51,061 bases of DNA. It comes from Halobacteriales archaeon QS_5_68_33 (GTDB lineage Archaea; Halobacteriota; Halobacteria; Halobacteriales; Haloarculaceae). Positions 17,316 to 28,706 of the stretch are shown piece after piece. Made by a program: the position numbers and the translations under genes. Below the pieces are notes generated by a model. That model was not told where the DNA came from. It saw nothing but the letters and a program-made list of their open reading frames with translations, and ran no database searches. The number at the start of each line of letters is the position of its first letter. Within the stretch, counting starts at the first letter, position 1. The stretch spans positions 1 to 51,061 of the forward strand of contig PXRS01000069.1 in assembly GCA_003023785.1 (NCBI GenBank), read 5' to 3'.

Positions 17316-18537
17316 CCGCTTCAACGACGCGCTTTGCAGACACTCTCCGGGTGTCCGCAGGGAGCGCAGTCTCCACGGGCGTTCCTTCGGAGTGAACCAC
17401 TCCTAACTTCGATAGACCGCGAGAAAGCACGTTGAACGCCGCATTCCTGTCACGATCCGTCTTGAACCCACAGGACGGACACGAGTGTGTCCGCACCCAC
17501 AGCGGCTTCTCGGATTCGACGCCACACCGAGCACACTCTCTGGTCGTCCCCTCCGGCTCCACTTCCACCACGCGACACCCGTTTCTCTCGCCGTGATGTT
17601 TGAGAACGTGGATGAAGCCTCGCCATCCGACCTCGGCCTTGTTCCGCGCATTCCCACCGTCTTCGAGCATCCCCCGCACATCGAGGTCTTCGACGAACAC
17701 CGCATCGTACTCGTGGGTGTAGAAGTGGGCGAGCTTGTGCTTGAAGTCGTCTTTCCGATCGGTCATCCGCTGGTGCACTTCGGCAACACGGCGACGTTGC
17801 CGTTCCCAGTTGTTGGAACCGTGTTGCTTGCGCGAGAGCGACCGCTGCTCGCGCGCGAGTCGCTCTCGGTCCTCCGAGAGGTCGAGGCGGTCGACTGCCC
17901 TCCCGTCGGAATCGTGGACAAACGACAGAATGCCGAGGTCGATGCCGACGCAGTCCTCGGGGTCGATGTCCTCAACGGCGGGTTTCTCGGGATGGTCGGG
18001 GTCGTAGTCGACGACGATGCTGACCGTCCACTCCCCGGTCTTCTGCTTTTTGAGGTGGATCTGCTTGATGGTGCCGTCCTCGGGCAGCGAGCGGTGGTAA
18101 GTGAGGTGGAAGCGACCGATCTTCGAGAAGTTCACGGTAGCGTGGGCAGTCCGGCCCGTGTTACTATCCACGTCAAAGCCGGACTGATTGTACGTGATGC
18201 TGCGGTATTCCTTCGGTGCTTTCCACTTCAACCGCCCGACATCGTAGCCGTTTGCCTGAAGTCCGTCGAGGACGGTTTCGCCGTGTTTGATGCGGCGGAG
18301 GGCCATCTGAAGGCACTTCGAGTACACATCACCCCACTCCGACCACCGATGTTTCCAGTCGGGGATTTTGTTCTGGAGCCTAGTGTACGATGGTTTGTCG
18401 TGGTCGGGAGCGGGGTGATAGCGTTGGGTGAGGGCGTGGTTGTAGACCTCGCGGCAGGTCTGAATGTCGCTCCATGCACGCCGAGCTATCTCGTCAGAGG
18501 CGGGCTCGGCGTGGTACTGGAACGACATTTCAACCAT
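17266..18537 (-). CDS. tnpB: TnpB (IS200/IS605 OrfB), RNA-guided nuclease of an IS1341-type element
   Basis: From ATG 18537 (MVEMSFQYHAEP) the product has 423 residues. The RuvC active site is complete: Asp in VGIDLGILSF, Glu in VFVEDLDVRG and Asp in KTDRDRNAAFNV. The zinc ribbon CARC...CPSC lies between the last two. The helical N-terminal region (YNHALTQRYH, LQMALRRI) and WKAPKEYRSI are typical of OrfB. No TnpA transposase is adjacent, so this is a solo TnpB element whose movement would need a TnpA in trans. A longer reading from a GTG at 18564 is less likely. Codon use is less GC-rich than that of the neighbours. It sits between hemC and the KH protein gene without interrupting either. Confidence 0.93.
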   Translation of the reverse strand: MVEMSFQYHAEPASDEIARRAWSDIQTCREVYNHALTQRYHPAPDHDKPSYTRLQNKIPDWKHRWSEWGDVYSKCLQMALRRIKHGETVLDGLQANGYDVGRLKWKAPKEYRSITYNQSGFDVDSNTGRTAHATVNFSKIGRFHLTYHRSLPEDGTIKQIHLKKQKTGEWTVSIVVDYDPDHPEKPAVEDIDPEDCVGIDLGILSFVHDSDGRAVDRLDLSEDRERLAREQRSLSRKQHGSNNWERQRRRVAEVHQRMTDRKDDFKHKLAHFYTHEYDAVFVEDLDVRGMLEDGGNARNKAEVGWRGFIHVLKHHGERNGCRVVEVEPEGTTRECARCGVESEKPLWVRTHSCPSCGFKTDRDRNAAFNVLSRGLSKLGVVHSEGTPVETALPADTRRVSAKRVVEAGSPCLKEPQKAASRQG

Positions 18538-18670
18538 CGGATAGAATGGTGATGTTGGTGACACTTAATGATTTGTGTCCGCCGCGTATGGCTGTATCTC
18601 CGCCCTACTGCGCTACCCGCTCACGATGTTCGCTGCGTTGCTCCTTGAGGAGGGAGACTTACCCTGTAAA

Positions 18671-18680
18671 AGTTAAAAAG
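18671..18680 (+). promoter_or_regulatory. TATA box of the KH-protein gene
   Basis: AGTTAAAAAG lies about 27 bases before ATG 18703, the spacing expected for a leaderless archaeal transcript. Confidence 0.6.
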
Positions 18681-18702
18681 CCGGCGTCACCTACAGCCAG
18701 GC

Positions 18703-19251
18703 ATGCAACACGTGAAGATTCCACGGGACCGGGTCGGCGCACTCATCGGCGAGGGGGGTGAGACGATGCGGGCCATCGAGGACCGGGCGGAGGTCCGCCT
18801 GGACATCGACAGCGAGACCGGGCAGGTCGCCGTCGAGACGACCGGCGATCCTGTCACCGCGCTCAAGGGGCCGGACATCGTCAAGGCCATCGGGCGCGGG
18901 TTCGCCCCCGAGGAGGCCATGCGCCTGCTCGACGACGAGCTGATGCTGTTCGAGATCATCGACATCGACGCCGCCTCGCGCAACAGGAACGACCTGCGGC
19001 GCCACAAGGGCCGTCTGATCGGCGAGGACGGCCGCACCCGCGAGCTGATGGAGGAACTCACCGGCGCCTCCGTCGTCATCTACGGGTCGACGCTGGGCAT
19101 CATCGGCGACCCCGAACAGGTCGAGGCCGTCAGGGAGGCCGCACAGATGATCATCGACGGCGCGCCCCACGGCGCCGTCTACTCCTTCCTCGAAGAGCGG
19201 CACAACGAGATGAAACACAAGGGCATGGAGTACCACCGCTTCCCGGGCTGA
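18703..19251 (+). CDS. KH-domain RNA-binding protein, archaeal Dim2/Pno1 homologue
   Basis: The 182-residue protein has two KH domains: the first with IPRDRVGALIGEGGETMRAI (GxxG at 16-19) and the second with HKGRLIGEDGRTRELMEEL (about 101-119). It ends in EERHNEMKHKGMEYHR, a segment typical of archaeal Dim2. The family binds the 3' end of 16S rRNA during small-subunit maturation and works with the RIO1 kinase and eIF1A; RIO1 is not adjacent here. The gene starts right after the tnpB element and has its own promoter. Confidence 0.92.
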   Translation: MQHVKIPRDRVGALIGEGGETMRAIEDRAEVRLDIDSETGQVAVETTGDPVTALKGPDIVKAIGRGFAPEEAMRLLDDELMLFEIIDIDAASRNRNDLRRHKGRLIGEDGRTRELMEELTGASVVIYGSTLGIIGDPEQVEAVREAAQMIIDGAPHGAVYSFLEERHNEMKHKGMEYHRFPG

Positions 19252-19311
19252 CCGGGCCCGTCCCGGCGGCCGAAAGGCTAACACGCTGGACGAGCAAAGG
19301 GGGGTAAAGCG

Positions 19312-20385
19312 ATGGCCGACGACGGCAACGGTCGGGCGGCCGACGACCCGGACCGACCGACCGGCGACGGGCGTCCCGCCGAGGTCGACACGGTCGGCGG
19401 CGTCGTCGACCGGCTCCGGTCGGTAGACGGCGACGACGGGCGCGAGAGCGGGGTCCTCACCGACCAGTTGCGGGAGGTCGAGAACCGCCTGCTGGCGTTC
19501 GGGCGGGCGCTTGGCGGCGACCCCGGGGCCGTCGCCGACCTGCCGTTCACCGAGGAGGCGGGTACCGATCGGATGCCCGAACCCCTCTACGTCCGCCACG
19601 ACGCCGAGATGCTGAACCAGGTCACCAGCTGGCTCCTCCAGGAACAGCACATCGGCCTCGTGAGCCGCTACGGGACGGGCAAAACCGCCTTCCGGGAGAT
19701 CGTCCGCCGCGACCTCGGCGAGCACGCTGATTTCCTCGTCGCGGTGCTTGACAATCCTCGCGAGACCACCCCGCGGAAGGTGTACGCGACCGTCCTCCGG
19801 CGGGCCGCCGAGGCGGGCTACGAACCCGACATCCGGGACTACTGGCAGACCCGCGACGGGATCCCCTGGGCGACCGAGGACGCCAAGGAGGCCGCCCGCG
19901 ACGTCGTCGAGGGAGTCCGGGCCGACGGGGCCACCCTGTTGCTGGTCGTCGACGAGATCGAGGTGCTCCCCGCGGCGATCCTCTCGACGCTGCAGGTCGC
20001 CGGCGACATGGGGGTCCGACTCTTCCTGATGGGCACCCCCGAGGGAAAGGAACGAGTGGCCGACCTCCGGGGGACGCTTGACTCGCGGCTGCGCTACTAC
20101 GAGGGGATCGAGCCGTTCGGTCCCGAGGACGTCGCCGAGTACGTTGCCCGATCGTTCGCCTGCTTCCGCGACGAACCCTACGAGGGGCAGGCGCCCGACC
20201 TGTTCACCGAGGCCGCGATCCGCGACGTCCACGAGCGGACCGAGGGGATCCCCCGCGAGGTTCGCATCGAGTGTCGCGAACTGTTCACGCGTGCGGCGTT
20301 CGTCTGGTACCGCACCGGCCAGCCGATAGAGCGCATCCGGATCACGCCGGAACTGCGCCACCGCCGGTTCGGGATGGGTCGGTAG
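19312..20385 (+). CDS. AAA-type ATPase of unknown role
   Basis: The 357-residue protein has an acidic, poorly ordered N-terminal 85 residues, then an ATPase core with a Walker A-like SRYGTGKT at about 121-128 (the usual first Gly is replaced by Ser), Walker B LLLVVDEIE at about 205-213, a sensor-like GVRLFLMGTPEG and an Arg-rich DSRLRYYEGIEPFGPEDVAEYV region resembling the lid of ORC/Cdc6-MoaA-TniB-like ATPases. It has no recognisable winged-helix DNA-binding domain at the C-terminus. It follows the KH gene by 60 bases. I can support an ATPase, but not a pathway. Confidence 0.8.
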   Translation: MADDGNGRAADDPDRPTGDGRPAEVDTVGGVVDRLRSVDGDDGRESGVLTDQLREVENRLLAFGRALGGDPGAVADLPFTEEAGTDRMPEPLYVRHDAEMLNQVTSWLLQEQHIGLVSRYGTGKTAFREIVRRDLGEHADFLVAVLDNPRETTPRKVYATVLRRAAEAGYEPDIRDYWQTRDGIPWATEDAKEAARDVVEGVRADGATLLLVVDEIEVLPAAILSTLQVAGDMGVRLFLMGTPEGKERVADLRGTLDSRLRYYEGIEPFGPEDVAEYVARSFACFRDEPYEGQAPDLFTEAAIRDVHERTEGIPREVRIECRELFTRAAFVWYRTGQPIERIRITPELRHRRFGMGR

Positions 20386-20439
20386 CGGTCGACGGCCCCG
20401 ATTCGAAGGCTACAGGGCGGCGGCCGCCCAACCGAGCGT

Positions 20440-21330
20440 ATGAGCGAGACGGACGCGAGCCTCCTCGACCTGCCGTCGGCCGGGTCGACGCGGGTGACGG
20501 TCGACGACGGCGTCTCCCTGCACGTCGTCCGGGCGGGCGACCCCGCCGACCCGCCGGTCGTCCTGCTCCACGGGTTCCCCGACTTCTGGTACGGCTGGCG
20601 CCACCAGATACCGGCACTGGTCGAGGCCGGCTTTCGCGTACTCGTCCCCGACCAGCGCGGCTACAACCTGAGCGACAAGCCCGACGGCCTGGACGCCTAC
20701 CGGATGGGACGGCTCTCGACGGACGTCGCGGAACTGCTCGACGCGGCGGGTCACGAGTCGGCATACGTGGTCGGCCACGACTGGGGCGCGGCGGTGGCGT
20801 GGGACCTCGCGCTGCGCCACCCCGGAGCCGTCGACCGCCTCGGTATCGTGAACGTCCCGCACCCGACCGTGATGGCGCGGGCGCTGAAGACGAACCCCCG
20901 GCAGTTGCTGCGCAGCTGGTACATGTTCTCCTTCCAGGTGCCGCGCCTCCCCGAGTGGTTCCTGGGACGTGACGGCGCGTCGGGGGTCGCTCGCGTCCTG
21001 GAGGCGAGTTCGAACCCCGGTGCGTTCACGGACGCGGATCTCGCGTGCTACCGGCGGGCGTTCGACCGGCCGGGCGCGACCCGGGGCGCGGTGAACTGGT
21101 ATCGCGCGGCGGCGCGCCGACCCGACGACCCGCCCCGCGAGCGCGTCGCGGCCCCGACGCTGGTCGTCTGGGGCGACCAAGACGACGCGCTCCTGCCGAA
21201 GATGGCCGACGAGAGCCTCGACTACTGCGAGGCCGGCCGCCTGGAACGGTTCCCCGTCGCTTCCCACTGGGTCCACCGCGAGGAGCCCGACCGGGTGAAC
21301 GAGTTGCTCGCCGAACACCTCGGCGGATAG
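20440..21330 (+). CDS. Alpha/beta-fold hydrolase, epoxide-hydrolase-like
   Basis: The 296-residue protein has the oxyanion motif HGFP (44-47), DQRGYNLSDKP (71-81) and the nucleophile elbow VGHDWGAAVA with Asp114 in place of Ser, followed by Trp115. That combination marks epoxide hydrolases and haloalkane dehalogenases. The charge-relay acid is in WGDQDDALLP and the His in ASHWVHREEP. The cap region contains SWYMFSFQVPRLPEW, with a Tyr of the sort used to bind the epoxide oxygen. Substrate unknown; cytoplasmic, as no signal peptide is present. Confidence 0.92.
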   Translation: MSETDASLLDLPSAGSTRVTVDDGVSLHVVRAGDPADPPVVLLHGFPDFWYGWRHQIPALVEAGFRVLVPDQRGYNLSDKPDGLDAYRMGRLSTDVAELLDAAGHESAYVVGHDWGAAVAWDLALRHPGAVDRLGIVNVPHPTVMARALKTNPRQLLRSWYMFSFQVPRLPEWFLGRDGASGVARVLEASSNPGAFTDADLACYRRAFDRPGATRGAVNWYRAAARRPDDPPRERVAAPTLVVWGDQDDALLPKMADESLDYCEAGRLERFPVASHWVHREEPDRVNELLAEHLGG

Positions 21331-21357
21331 ACGGTCGGCCGAGTCGACCCCCGTTCA

Positions 21358-21540
21358 TACGGCCGGTTGTGATACTGTCGGACACAAGTACGTGAACGTG
21401 CTCGTCGACGTTCGGGGACGTGCGTCTCGAAGACCCCGAAACAGTCACCGGAGCGGTGGCATCACTTGTGTCCGACAGTATGAGTCGTCTCCGGACTTCG
21501 CCCGCCCGGCGAATCACCGGGACACGGTTAACCGACCGTA
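21358..21540. mobile_element. Family A element A4, split by insertion of element D1
   Basis: Ends are TACGGCCGGTTGT (left) and ACCGACCGTA (right). Flanks are TCA at 21355-21357 and TCA at 21541-21543; the latter is the tspO stop codon read on the plus strand. Removing D1 and one copy of its TGA duplication leaves 72 bp, the normal size of family A. Confidence 0.75.
21373..21480. mobile_element. Family D MITE, copy D1, nested in A4
   Basis: A 108-bp element with 17-bp terminal inverted repeats (TACTGTCGGACACAAGT and complement), flanked by TGA at 21370-21372 and TGA at 21481-21483. The interior is not palindromic. It matches D2 (27638-27745) in the opposite orientation over its whole length with about ten to fifteen differences. 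Confidence 0.85.
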
Positions 21541-22089
21541 TCAGTTCAGGACGTAGAACTGGTAGTTGAGGAGAGCGGCAAAAGTCACCCACGCGAGGTA
21601 GGGGACGAGCAACAGCGCCGCGCGCCGGTCGACGCGGTCGAAGGCGACGATGGTGACGAGCACCGCCGGCCAGAGCGCGGCGATGACGGCCAGTCCCGCG
21701 AGCAGGTTCTCCGCGGCGAAGAAGGCGGGCGTCCACGCGACGTTCAGGACCATTTGGACGGCGAACAGGGCCAGCGCGACCCGCCCGGCCCGCGTCCCCC
21801 GGCCGTCGAGCCAGACCAGCGCCACCGCGACGCCCAGCAGGGTAAAGAGGAGCGTCCAGACGACGCCGAAGGCCCACCCCGGCGGGTAGATGGCAGGTCT
21901 GGTGAGCGAACGGAACCACGCGGAATCGGGGCCGGCGAGCACCGCGGGCGCCGCGCCCACGACGTTCACGAGGACGACGCCCGCCAGCAGCGTCAGGACG
22001 CGACGGCGGTCGGCTCCGCTCCCTTCGCCCTCCGTTCCGGTCGCGCCGCTCTCGTCTCCAGCGTGGGTTCCGCTCGCGGGTCCTTCCAC
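21541..22089 (-). CDS. tspO: TspO/MBR family membrane protein
   Basis: The 182-residue protein has an acidic N-terminal extension of about 28 residues and then five transmembrane segments. Family motifs are WFRSLTRPAIYPPGWAFGVVWTLLF (first loop and helix 2, quoted from about 58), VQMVLNVAWTPAFF with the conserved N-x-x-W (about 112-125), and the closing LNYQFYVLN. TspO proteins bind tetrapyrroles and cholesterol-like ligands; the role in haloarchaea is unknown. Its stop codon lies in the target duplication of element A4. Confidence 0.92.
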   Translation of the reverse strand: MEGPASGTHAGDESGATGTEGEGSGADRRRVLTLLAGVVLVNVVGAAPAVLAGPDSAWFRSLTRPAIYPPGWAFGVVWTLLFTLLGVAVALVWLDGRGTRAGRVALALFAVQMVLNVAWTPAFFAAENLLAGLAVIAALWPAVLVTIVAFDRVDRRAALLLVPYLAWVTFAALLNYQFYVLN

Positions 22090-22117
22090 ACCGTCCGGAG
22101 TATCGCCGCGACCCTAA

Positions 22118-22195
22118 TACTGCCGGCTGTAACTTCGTGGAGATATCCGTCGCCCCGGGGCGGCGAAATTCTTTCCGGACCCGCAGCCGGCAGTG
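22118..22195. mobile_element. Family B palindromic element B1
   Basis: A 78-bp element with left end TACTGCCGGCTGTAA and the family's central GC palindrome (here GTCGCCCCGGGGCGGC). The right end (GCAGCCGGCAGTG) has changed. The left flank is TAA; the right flank has diverged. It lies between the divergently transcribed tspO and thermosome genes. Confidence 0.7.
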
Positions 22196-22336
22196 CAGGC
22201 CTGTCCCGGCCGACTCCCGCAGAGGCCCCGACCTACCTCAGTCACGACCCCGGACCGATATATAAACGTCTCTTGGTACGTTGTGTCATACCGCTGTAGG
22301 GGGCCGTCACCGTCGGTCAGGAGACAGGTACACAAC

Positions 22337-22345
22337 CTTTATATA
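22337..22345 (+). promoter_or_regulatory. TATA box of the thermosome gene
   Basis: CTTTATATA lies about 28 bases upstream of ATG 22373, so transcription should start at or near the start codon. A second AT-rich stretch (GATATATAAACG, about 22257-22268) lies further upstream and may be an additional or divergent promoter element. Confidence 0.7.
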
Positions 22346-22372
22346 GAATCACAATCAATCCTTCAGGTGACT

Positions 22373-24076
22373 ATGGCTCAGCAGATGGGCGACCAGCCCC
22401 TCATCATCATGTCCGAGGACTCCCAGCGGACCTCGGGCAAGGACGCACAGTCGATGAACATCACGGCCGGGAAGGCCGTCGCCGAATCCGTGCGGACCAC
22501 ACTCGGTCCGAAGGGAATGGACAAGATGCTCGTGGACAACTCGGGCAGCGTCGTCGTGACGAACGACGGCGTCACCATCCTCGAGGAGATGGACATCGAG
22601 CACCCGGCCGCGAACATGATCGTCGAAGTCGCCCAAACCCAGGAGGACGAGGTGGGCGACGGCACGACGACGGCGGTCGTCATCAGCGGCGAACTGCTGG
22701 GCAGGGCCGAGGACCTGCTCGACCAGGACATCCACGCGACCATCCTCACGCAGGGCTACCGCCAGGCCGCCGAGCGCGCCAAGGACGCCCTCGAGGAGAT
22801 CGCCATCGACGTCGACGAGGACGATACCGACATCCTGGAGTCCATCGCCTCGACCGCGATGACCGGCAAGGGCGCCGAGAACGCCAAGGAGATGCTCTCG
22901 TCGCTCGTCGTCCGGGCGGTCCAGGCCGTCGCCGACGAGGAGGGCATCGACACCGACAACGTCTCGCTCGAGACCGTGGTCGGCAGCACCATCGACGAGT
23001 CCGAACTCGTCGAGGGTGTCATCGTCGACAAGGAGCGCGTCCACGAGAACATGCCCTACGCGACCGAGGACGCCGACGTGGCGCTGCTCGACACCGCCAT
23101 CGAGGTGCCCGAGACGGAACTCGATACGGAGGTCAACGTCACCGACCCCGACCAGCTCCAGGAGTTCCTCGACCAGGAGGAACAGCAGCTCCGCGAGTAC
23201 GTCGATGCCATCGCCGCGGCCGGTGCCGACGTCGTCTTCTGCCAGAAGGGCATCGACGACATGGCCCAGCACTACCTCGCCCAGGAGGGCATCCTCGCGG
23301 TGCGCCGCGCCAAGAAGTCCGACATGAAGGCCCTCTCCCGTGCGACGGGCGGGCGCATCGTCTCGAACGTCGACGACATCTCCGCCGACGACCTGGGCTT
23401 TGCCGGGTCGGTCGCCCAGAAGGACATCGGCGGCGACCAGCGTATCTTCATCGAGGAGGTCGAGGACGCCAGGTCCGTCACGCTCGTCGTGCGCGGCGGC
23501 ACCGAGCACGTCGTCGACGAGGTCGAGCGCGCCATCAAGGACTCGCTGGGCGTCGTCGCGACGACTCTCGAGGACGGGCAGGTCCTGCCCGGTGGCGGCG
23601 CGCCCGAGGCCCACCTCGCGCTGGAACTGCGCGACTTCGCCGACTCCGTCGGCGGCCGCGAGCAGCTCGCCGTCGAGGCCTTCGCCGACGCCATCGACGT
23701 CGTCCCGCGGACGCTCGCCGAAAACGCCGGCCTCGACCCCATCGACTCCCTCGTCGACCTGCGCTCCAGCCACGACAGCGGCAACCACGCGACCGGGCTG
23801 GACGCCTACACCGGCGACGTCGCCGAGATGGTCGAGCAGGGCGTCGTCGAGCCCCTGCCCGTGAAGACCCAGGCCGTCGAGAGCGCGACGGAGGCCGCCG
23901 TGATGATCCTCCGCATCGACGACGTCATCGCCGCCGGCGACCTCAAGGGCGGCGGCACCGACGACGACGACGAAGCGGACGGCCCCGGCGGCCCCGGCGG
24001 CGGCCCCGGCGGTCCCGGCGGCCCCGGCGGTATGGGCGGCATGGGCGGCATGGGCGGTATGGGCGGCGCGATGTAG
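22373..24076 (+). CDS. Thermosome subunit (group II chaperonin)
   Basis: The 567-residue chaperonin subunit starts at ATG 22373 ([13 protein letters not shown]). ATP-site motifs are [13 protein letters not shown] (about 42-54), [19 protein letters not shown], the GDGTTTAVV loop (about 99-107) and the late [11 protein letters not shown]. The C-terminus is a Gly/Met-rich repeat (GGMGGMGG), as in other haloarchaeal subunits. The subunits form double-ring cages that fold proteins in the cytoplasm with ATP. Haloarchaea usually encode two or three paralogues; which one this is cannot be told. Confidence 0.97.
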   Translation: MAQQMGDQPLIIMSEDSQRTSGKDAQSMNITAGKAVAESVRTTLGPKGMDKMLVDNSGSVVVTNDGVTILEEMDIEHPAANMIVEVAQTQEDEVGDGTTTAVVISGELLGRAEDLLDQDIHATILTQGYRQAAERAKDALEEIAIDVDEDDTDILESIASTAMTGKGAENAKEMLSSLVVRAVQAVADEEGIDTDNVSLETVVGSTIDESELVEGVIVDKERVHENMPYATEDADVALLDTAIEVPETELDTEVNVTDPDQLQEFLDQEEQQLREYVDAIAAAGADVVFCQKGIDDMAQHYLAQEGILAVRRAKKSDMKALSRATGGRIVSNVDDISADDLGFAGSVAQKDIGGDQRIFIEEVEDARSVTLVVRGGTEHVVDEVERAIKDSLGVVATTLEDGQVLPGGGAPEAHLALELRDFADSVGGREQLAVEAFADAIDVVPRTLAENAGLDPIDSLVDLRSSHDSGNHATGLDAYTGDVAEMVEQGVVEPLPVKTQAVESATEAAVMILRIDDVIAAGDLKGGGTDDDDEADGPGGPGGGPGGPGGPGGMGGMGGMGGMGGAM

Positions 24077-24517
24077 GAGCGGTCGCGACCTCCGAAAAAC
24101 CGCTCGGTCAGCGAGCGGGCGTCGTCGACGACGACCGGTTCGCCCGACTCGAAGGCCCCGAACCATCCGTCTCGTGAGCAAGAGCGTTTCCACCCGGACG
24201 TGATTTGCTCAACTCGTGCCGTCACAGACCCGATATATCATGAGCCGAACTCACCGATCCGGCGTCGTGGCACGTAACAGAATCACGTCCGGGTGGATTG
24301 CTTCGTGCCGAGCAGGCCCAAGGAGTGGCGCAAGTACCGGGTTCCACAGATGAGCGTTTGGGCTTATCGTTGACAGCGCACTGAACCGCTCTGTGACACG
24401 ACCCAGCTGGTACGGTGAACGCAAGTGGGTCAGACTAAGTAGCTACACCCATGAGAGAGACGTGGATGAGCTTGGATCGAGTTCGGAATACCGGTCGTGT
24501 ATGGTGATCTCGAGCCT
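24077..24517. other. Intergenic region between the thermosome gene and uvrA, with an inverted repeat
   Basis: No convincing gene is present in these 441 bases. The region contains a perfect 17-bp inverted repeat, TCCACCCGGACGTGATT at 24189-24205 and its complement at 24281-24297, 75 bases apart. Base composition is lower in GC than in the genes around it, and short disrupted reading frames after the second arm look like decayed coding sequence. A remnant of an insertion element is likely. No clear TATA box for uvrA was found. Confidence 0.5.
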
Positions 24518-27601
<3,084 letters not shown>

Positions 27602-27637
27602 CCGCGGTGTACGGACGAGGGTGAGCGAGACGCCTCA

Positions 27638-27745
27638 TACTGTCGGACACAAGCGATGCCACCGCTCCGGTGACTGTTTCGGGGTCTTCGAGATGCATGT
27701 CTCCGAACGTCGACGGGCATGTTCACGTACTCGTGTCCGACAGTA
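27638..27745. mobile_element. Family D MITE, copy D2
   Basis: A 108-bp element with ends TACTGTCGGACACAAG and CTCGTGTCCGACAGTA. Flanks are TCA at 27635-27637 and TCA at 27746-27748. The right flank is the stop codon of the PIN-domain gene. It is inverted relative to D1. Confidence 0.85.
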
Positions 27746-28303
27746 TCAGTCCGACGCCGCATCCTCGATCAACCGTTCGGCGCGCCTGATCAGGCTCGCA
27801 CTCAGACGGGCGCCGACTTCGTCCATCGCGTAGAGCGTCTCGGTCGCTTCCTCACCGGAGATCGCACCGCGCTCGACCGCTCGAACGAACACTCCTATCG
27901 AACCGGATACGGGGATCGAGAGCGCCTTGCACGCCTTGCGAAGTGGCCTGTCGTCCGCGACCGCGACGACTTCCTCTTCGGCACCGAGTGCGTGAGCGAG
28001 CAGTCCGACGTCCCCGGTGTCGCCGTCCGCCGCGCCGAGATAGGAACGAGCGTCGTCGAGTCGGTCCTCGGCGGGGACGACCCGGACCGACCCCCGTTCC
28101 CGGGCGTTCGCAAGCGCGGCTCTCGACCGGTCGTCGGTCAGTTCGTTCGCGACGCGGTCCGGAACCACAACCTCCCCCTCCAGTCCGTCGAGCAAGTCCA
28201 CGGACCCGACGGCAGCGAGAGTAATGAAGACGCTCGCGTCTACGAGTACCGTTCGACTCCCCGAATCGTCGCCCGGTCCGTCGTCGCCATCGGCTCCGCT
28301 CAT
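27746..28303 (-). CDS. PIN-domain protein, probable toxin
   Basis: The 185-residue protein has the PIN nuclease acidic residues: Asp22 in LVDASVFITL, Glu in VANELTDD (about 54), a Thr-Gly-Asp in DGDTGDVGLLAHA (about 94-98) and Asp in VAVADDRPLRK (about 117). It resembles the DUF3368 group of VapC-like proteins, which cleave RNA. Its ATG overlaps the stop of the antitoxin-like gene by four bases, the usual order of antitoxin then toxin. Toxicity is inferred from this pairing. Confidence 0.85.
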   Translation of the reverse strand: MSGADGDDGPGDDSGSRTVLVDASVFITLAAVGSVDLLDGLEGEVVVPDRVANELTDDRSRAALANARERGSVRVVPAEDRLDDARSYLGAADGDTGDVGLLAHALGAEEEVVAVADDRPLRKACKALSIPVSGSIGVFVRAVERGAISGEEATETLYAMDEVGARLSASLIRRAERLIEDAASD

Positions 28304-28596
28304 CGCAGTGCTTCGACGTCCTCAGCCAGGTCGGCCTCGTCGTAGTTCGCGAGGACGCCCCGGTCGTTGGCCTCGGCCATCATCTCGGCGATGGTCAGAC
28401 CCGCGAGTTCGGCCGCGCCGCGCATTCCGACCTCGCCCTCCTGGTATCGCTGGAGCGCGACTCGTATCAGCTCCTCGCGCGCACCGCGCCGGAGCGCCTG
28501 CCGGATAGCGTCGCTCCGGCTCTCCCCCCGCGCTTTCGCAAGCCGCTCCACGAGGTCGACCTCTTCCTCGCTCATGCGCGTCGTGACGTTATCCAT
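28300..28596 (-). CDS. Antitoxin-like protein: ribbon-helix-helix plus UPF0175
   Basis: The 98-residue protein begins with a ribbon-helix-helix-like segment (TTRMSEEEVDLVERLAKARGE split around residue 5-25; SRSDAIRQALRRGAREEL follows) and ends with a UPF0175-type helix-turn-helix (GEVGMRGAAELAGLTIAEMMAEANDRGV), in which the MRGAAELAGL part is the DNA-binding helix. It is coupled to the PIN gene downstream and probably represses the operon and neutralises the toxin. Confidence 0.85.
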   Translation of the reverse strand: MDNVTTRMSEEEVDLVERLAKARGESRSDAIRQALRRGAREELIRVALQRYQEGEVGMRGAAELAGLTIAEMMAEANDRGVLANYDEADLAEDVEALR

Positions 28597-28706
28597 GTGC
28601 GATGCAACGCATTGCGTCGTATTAAGATTCGGTACACGAACGGAAATGGTTCGATAAAAAAGGTGCGGTCGCGAGTAAACCGAATACTGCCGCCGAATTC
28701 GGGCCC

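Noticed and set aside
18538-18702. A tnpA gene upstream of tnpB
   Set aside because: Only 165 bases separate tnpB from the promoter of the KH gene, and no Tyr transposase motif is readable, so the element is a solo tnpB type.
22118-22195. Family B hairpin read as a simple transcription terminator
   Set aside because: Copies B2, B3 and B4 have exact three-base duplications and B4 is nested in another element, which indicates mobility. A terminator effect may exist in addition.
22355-24193. A minus-strand frame of about 610 codons opposite the thermosome gene
   Set aside because: Same reason: mirror frame of a confident gene.
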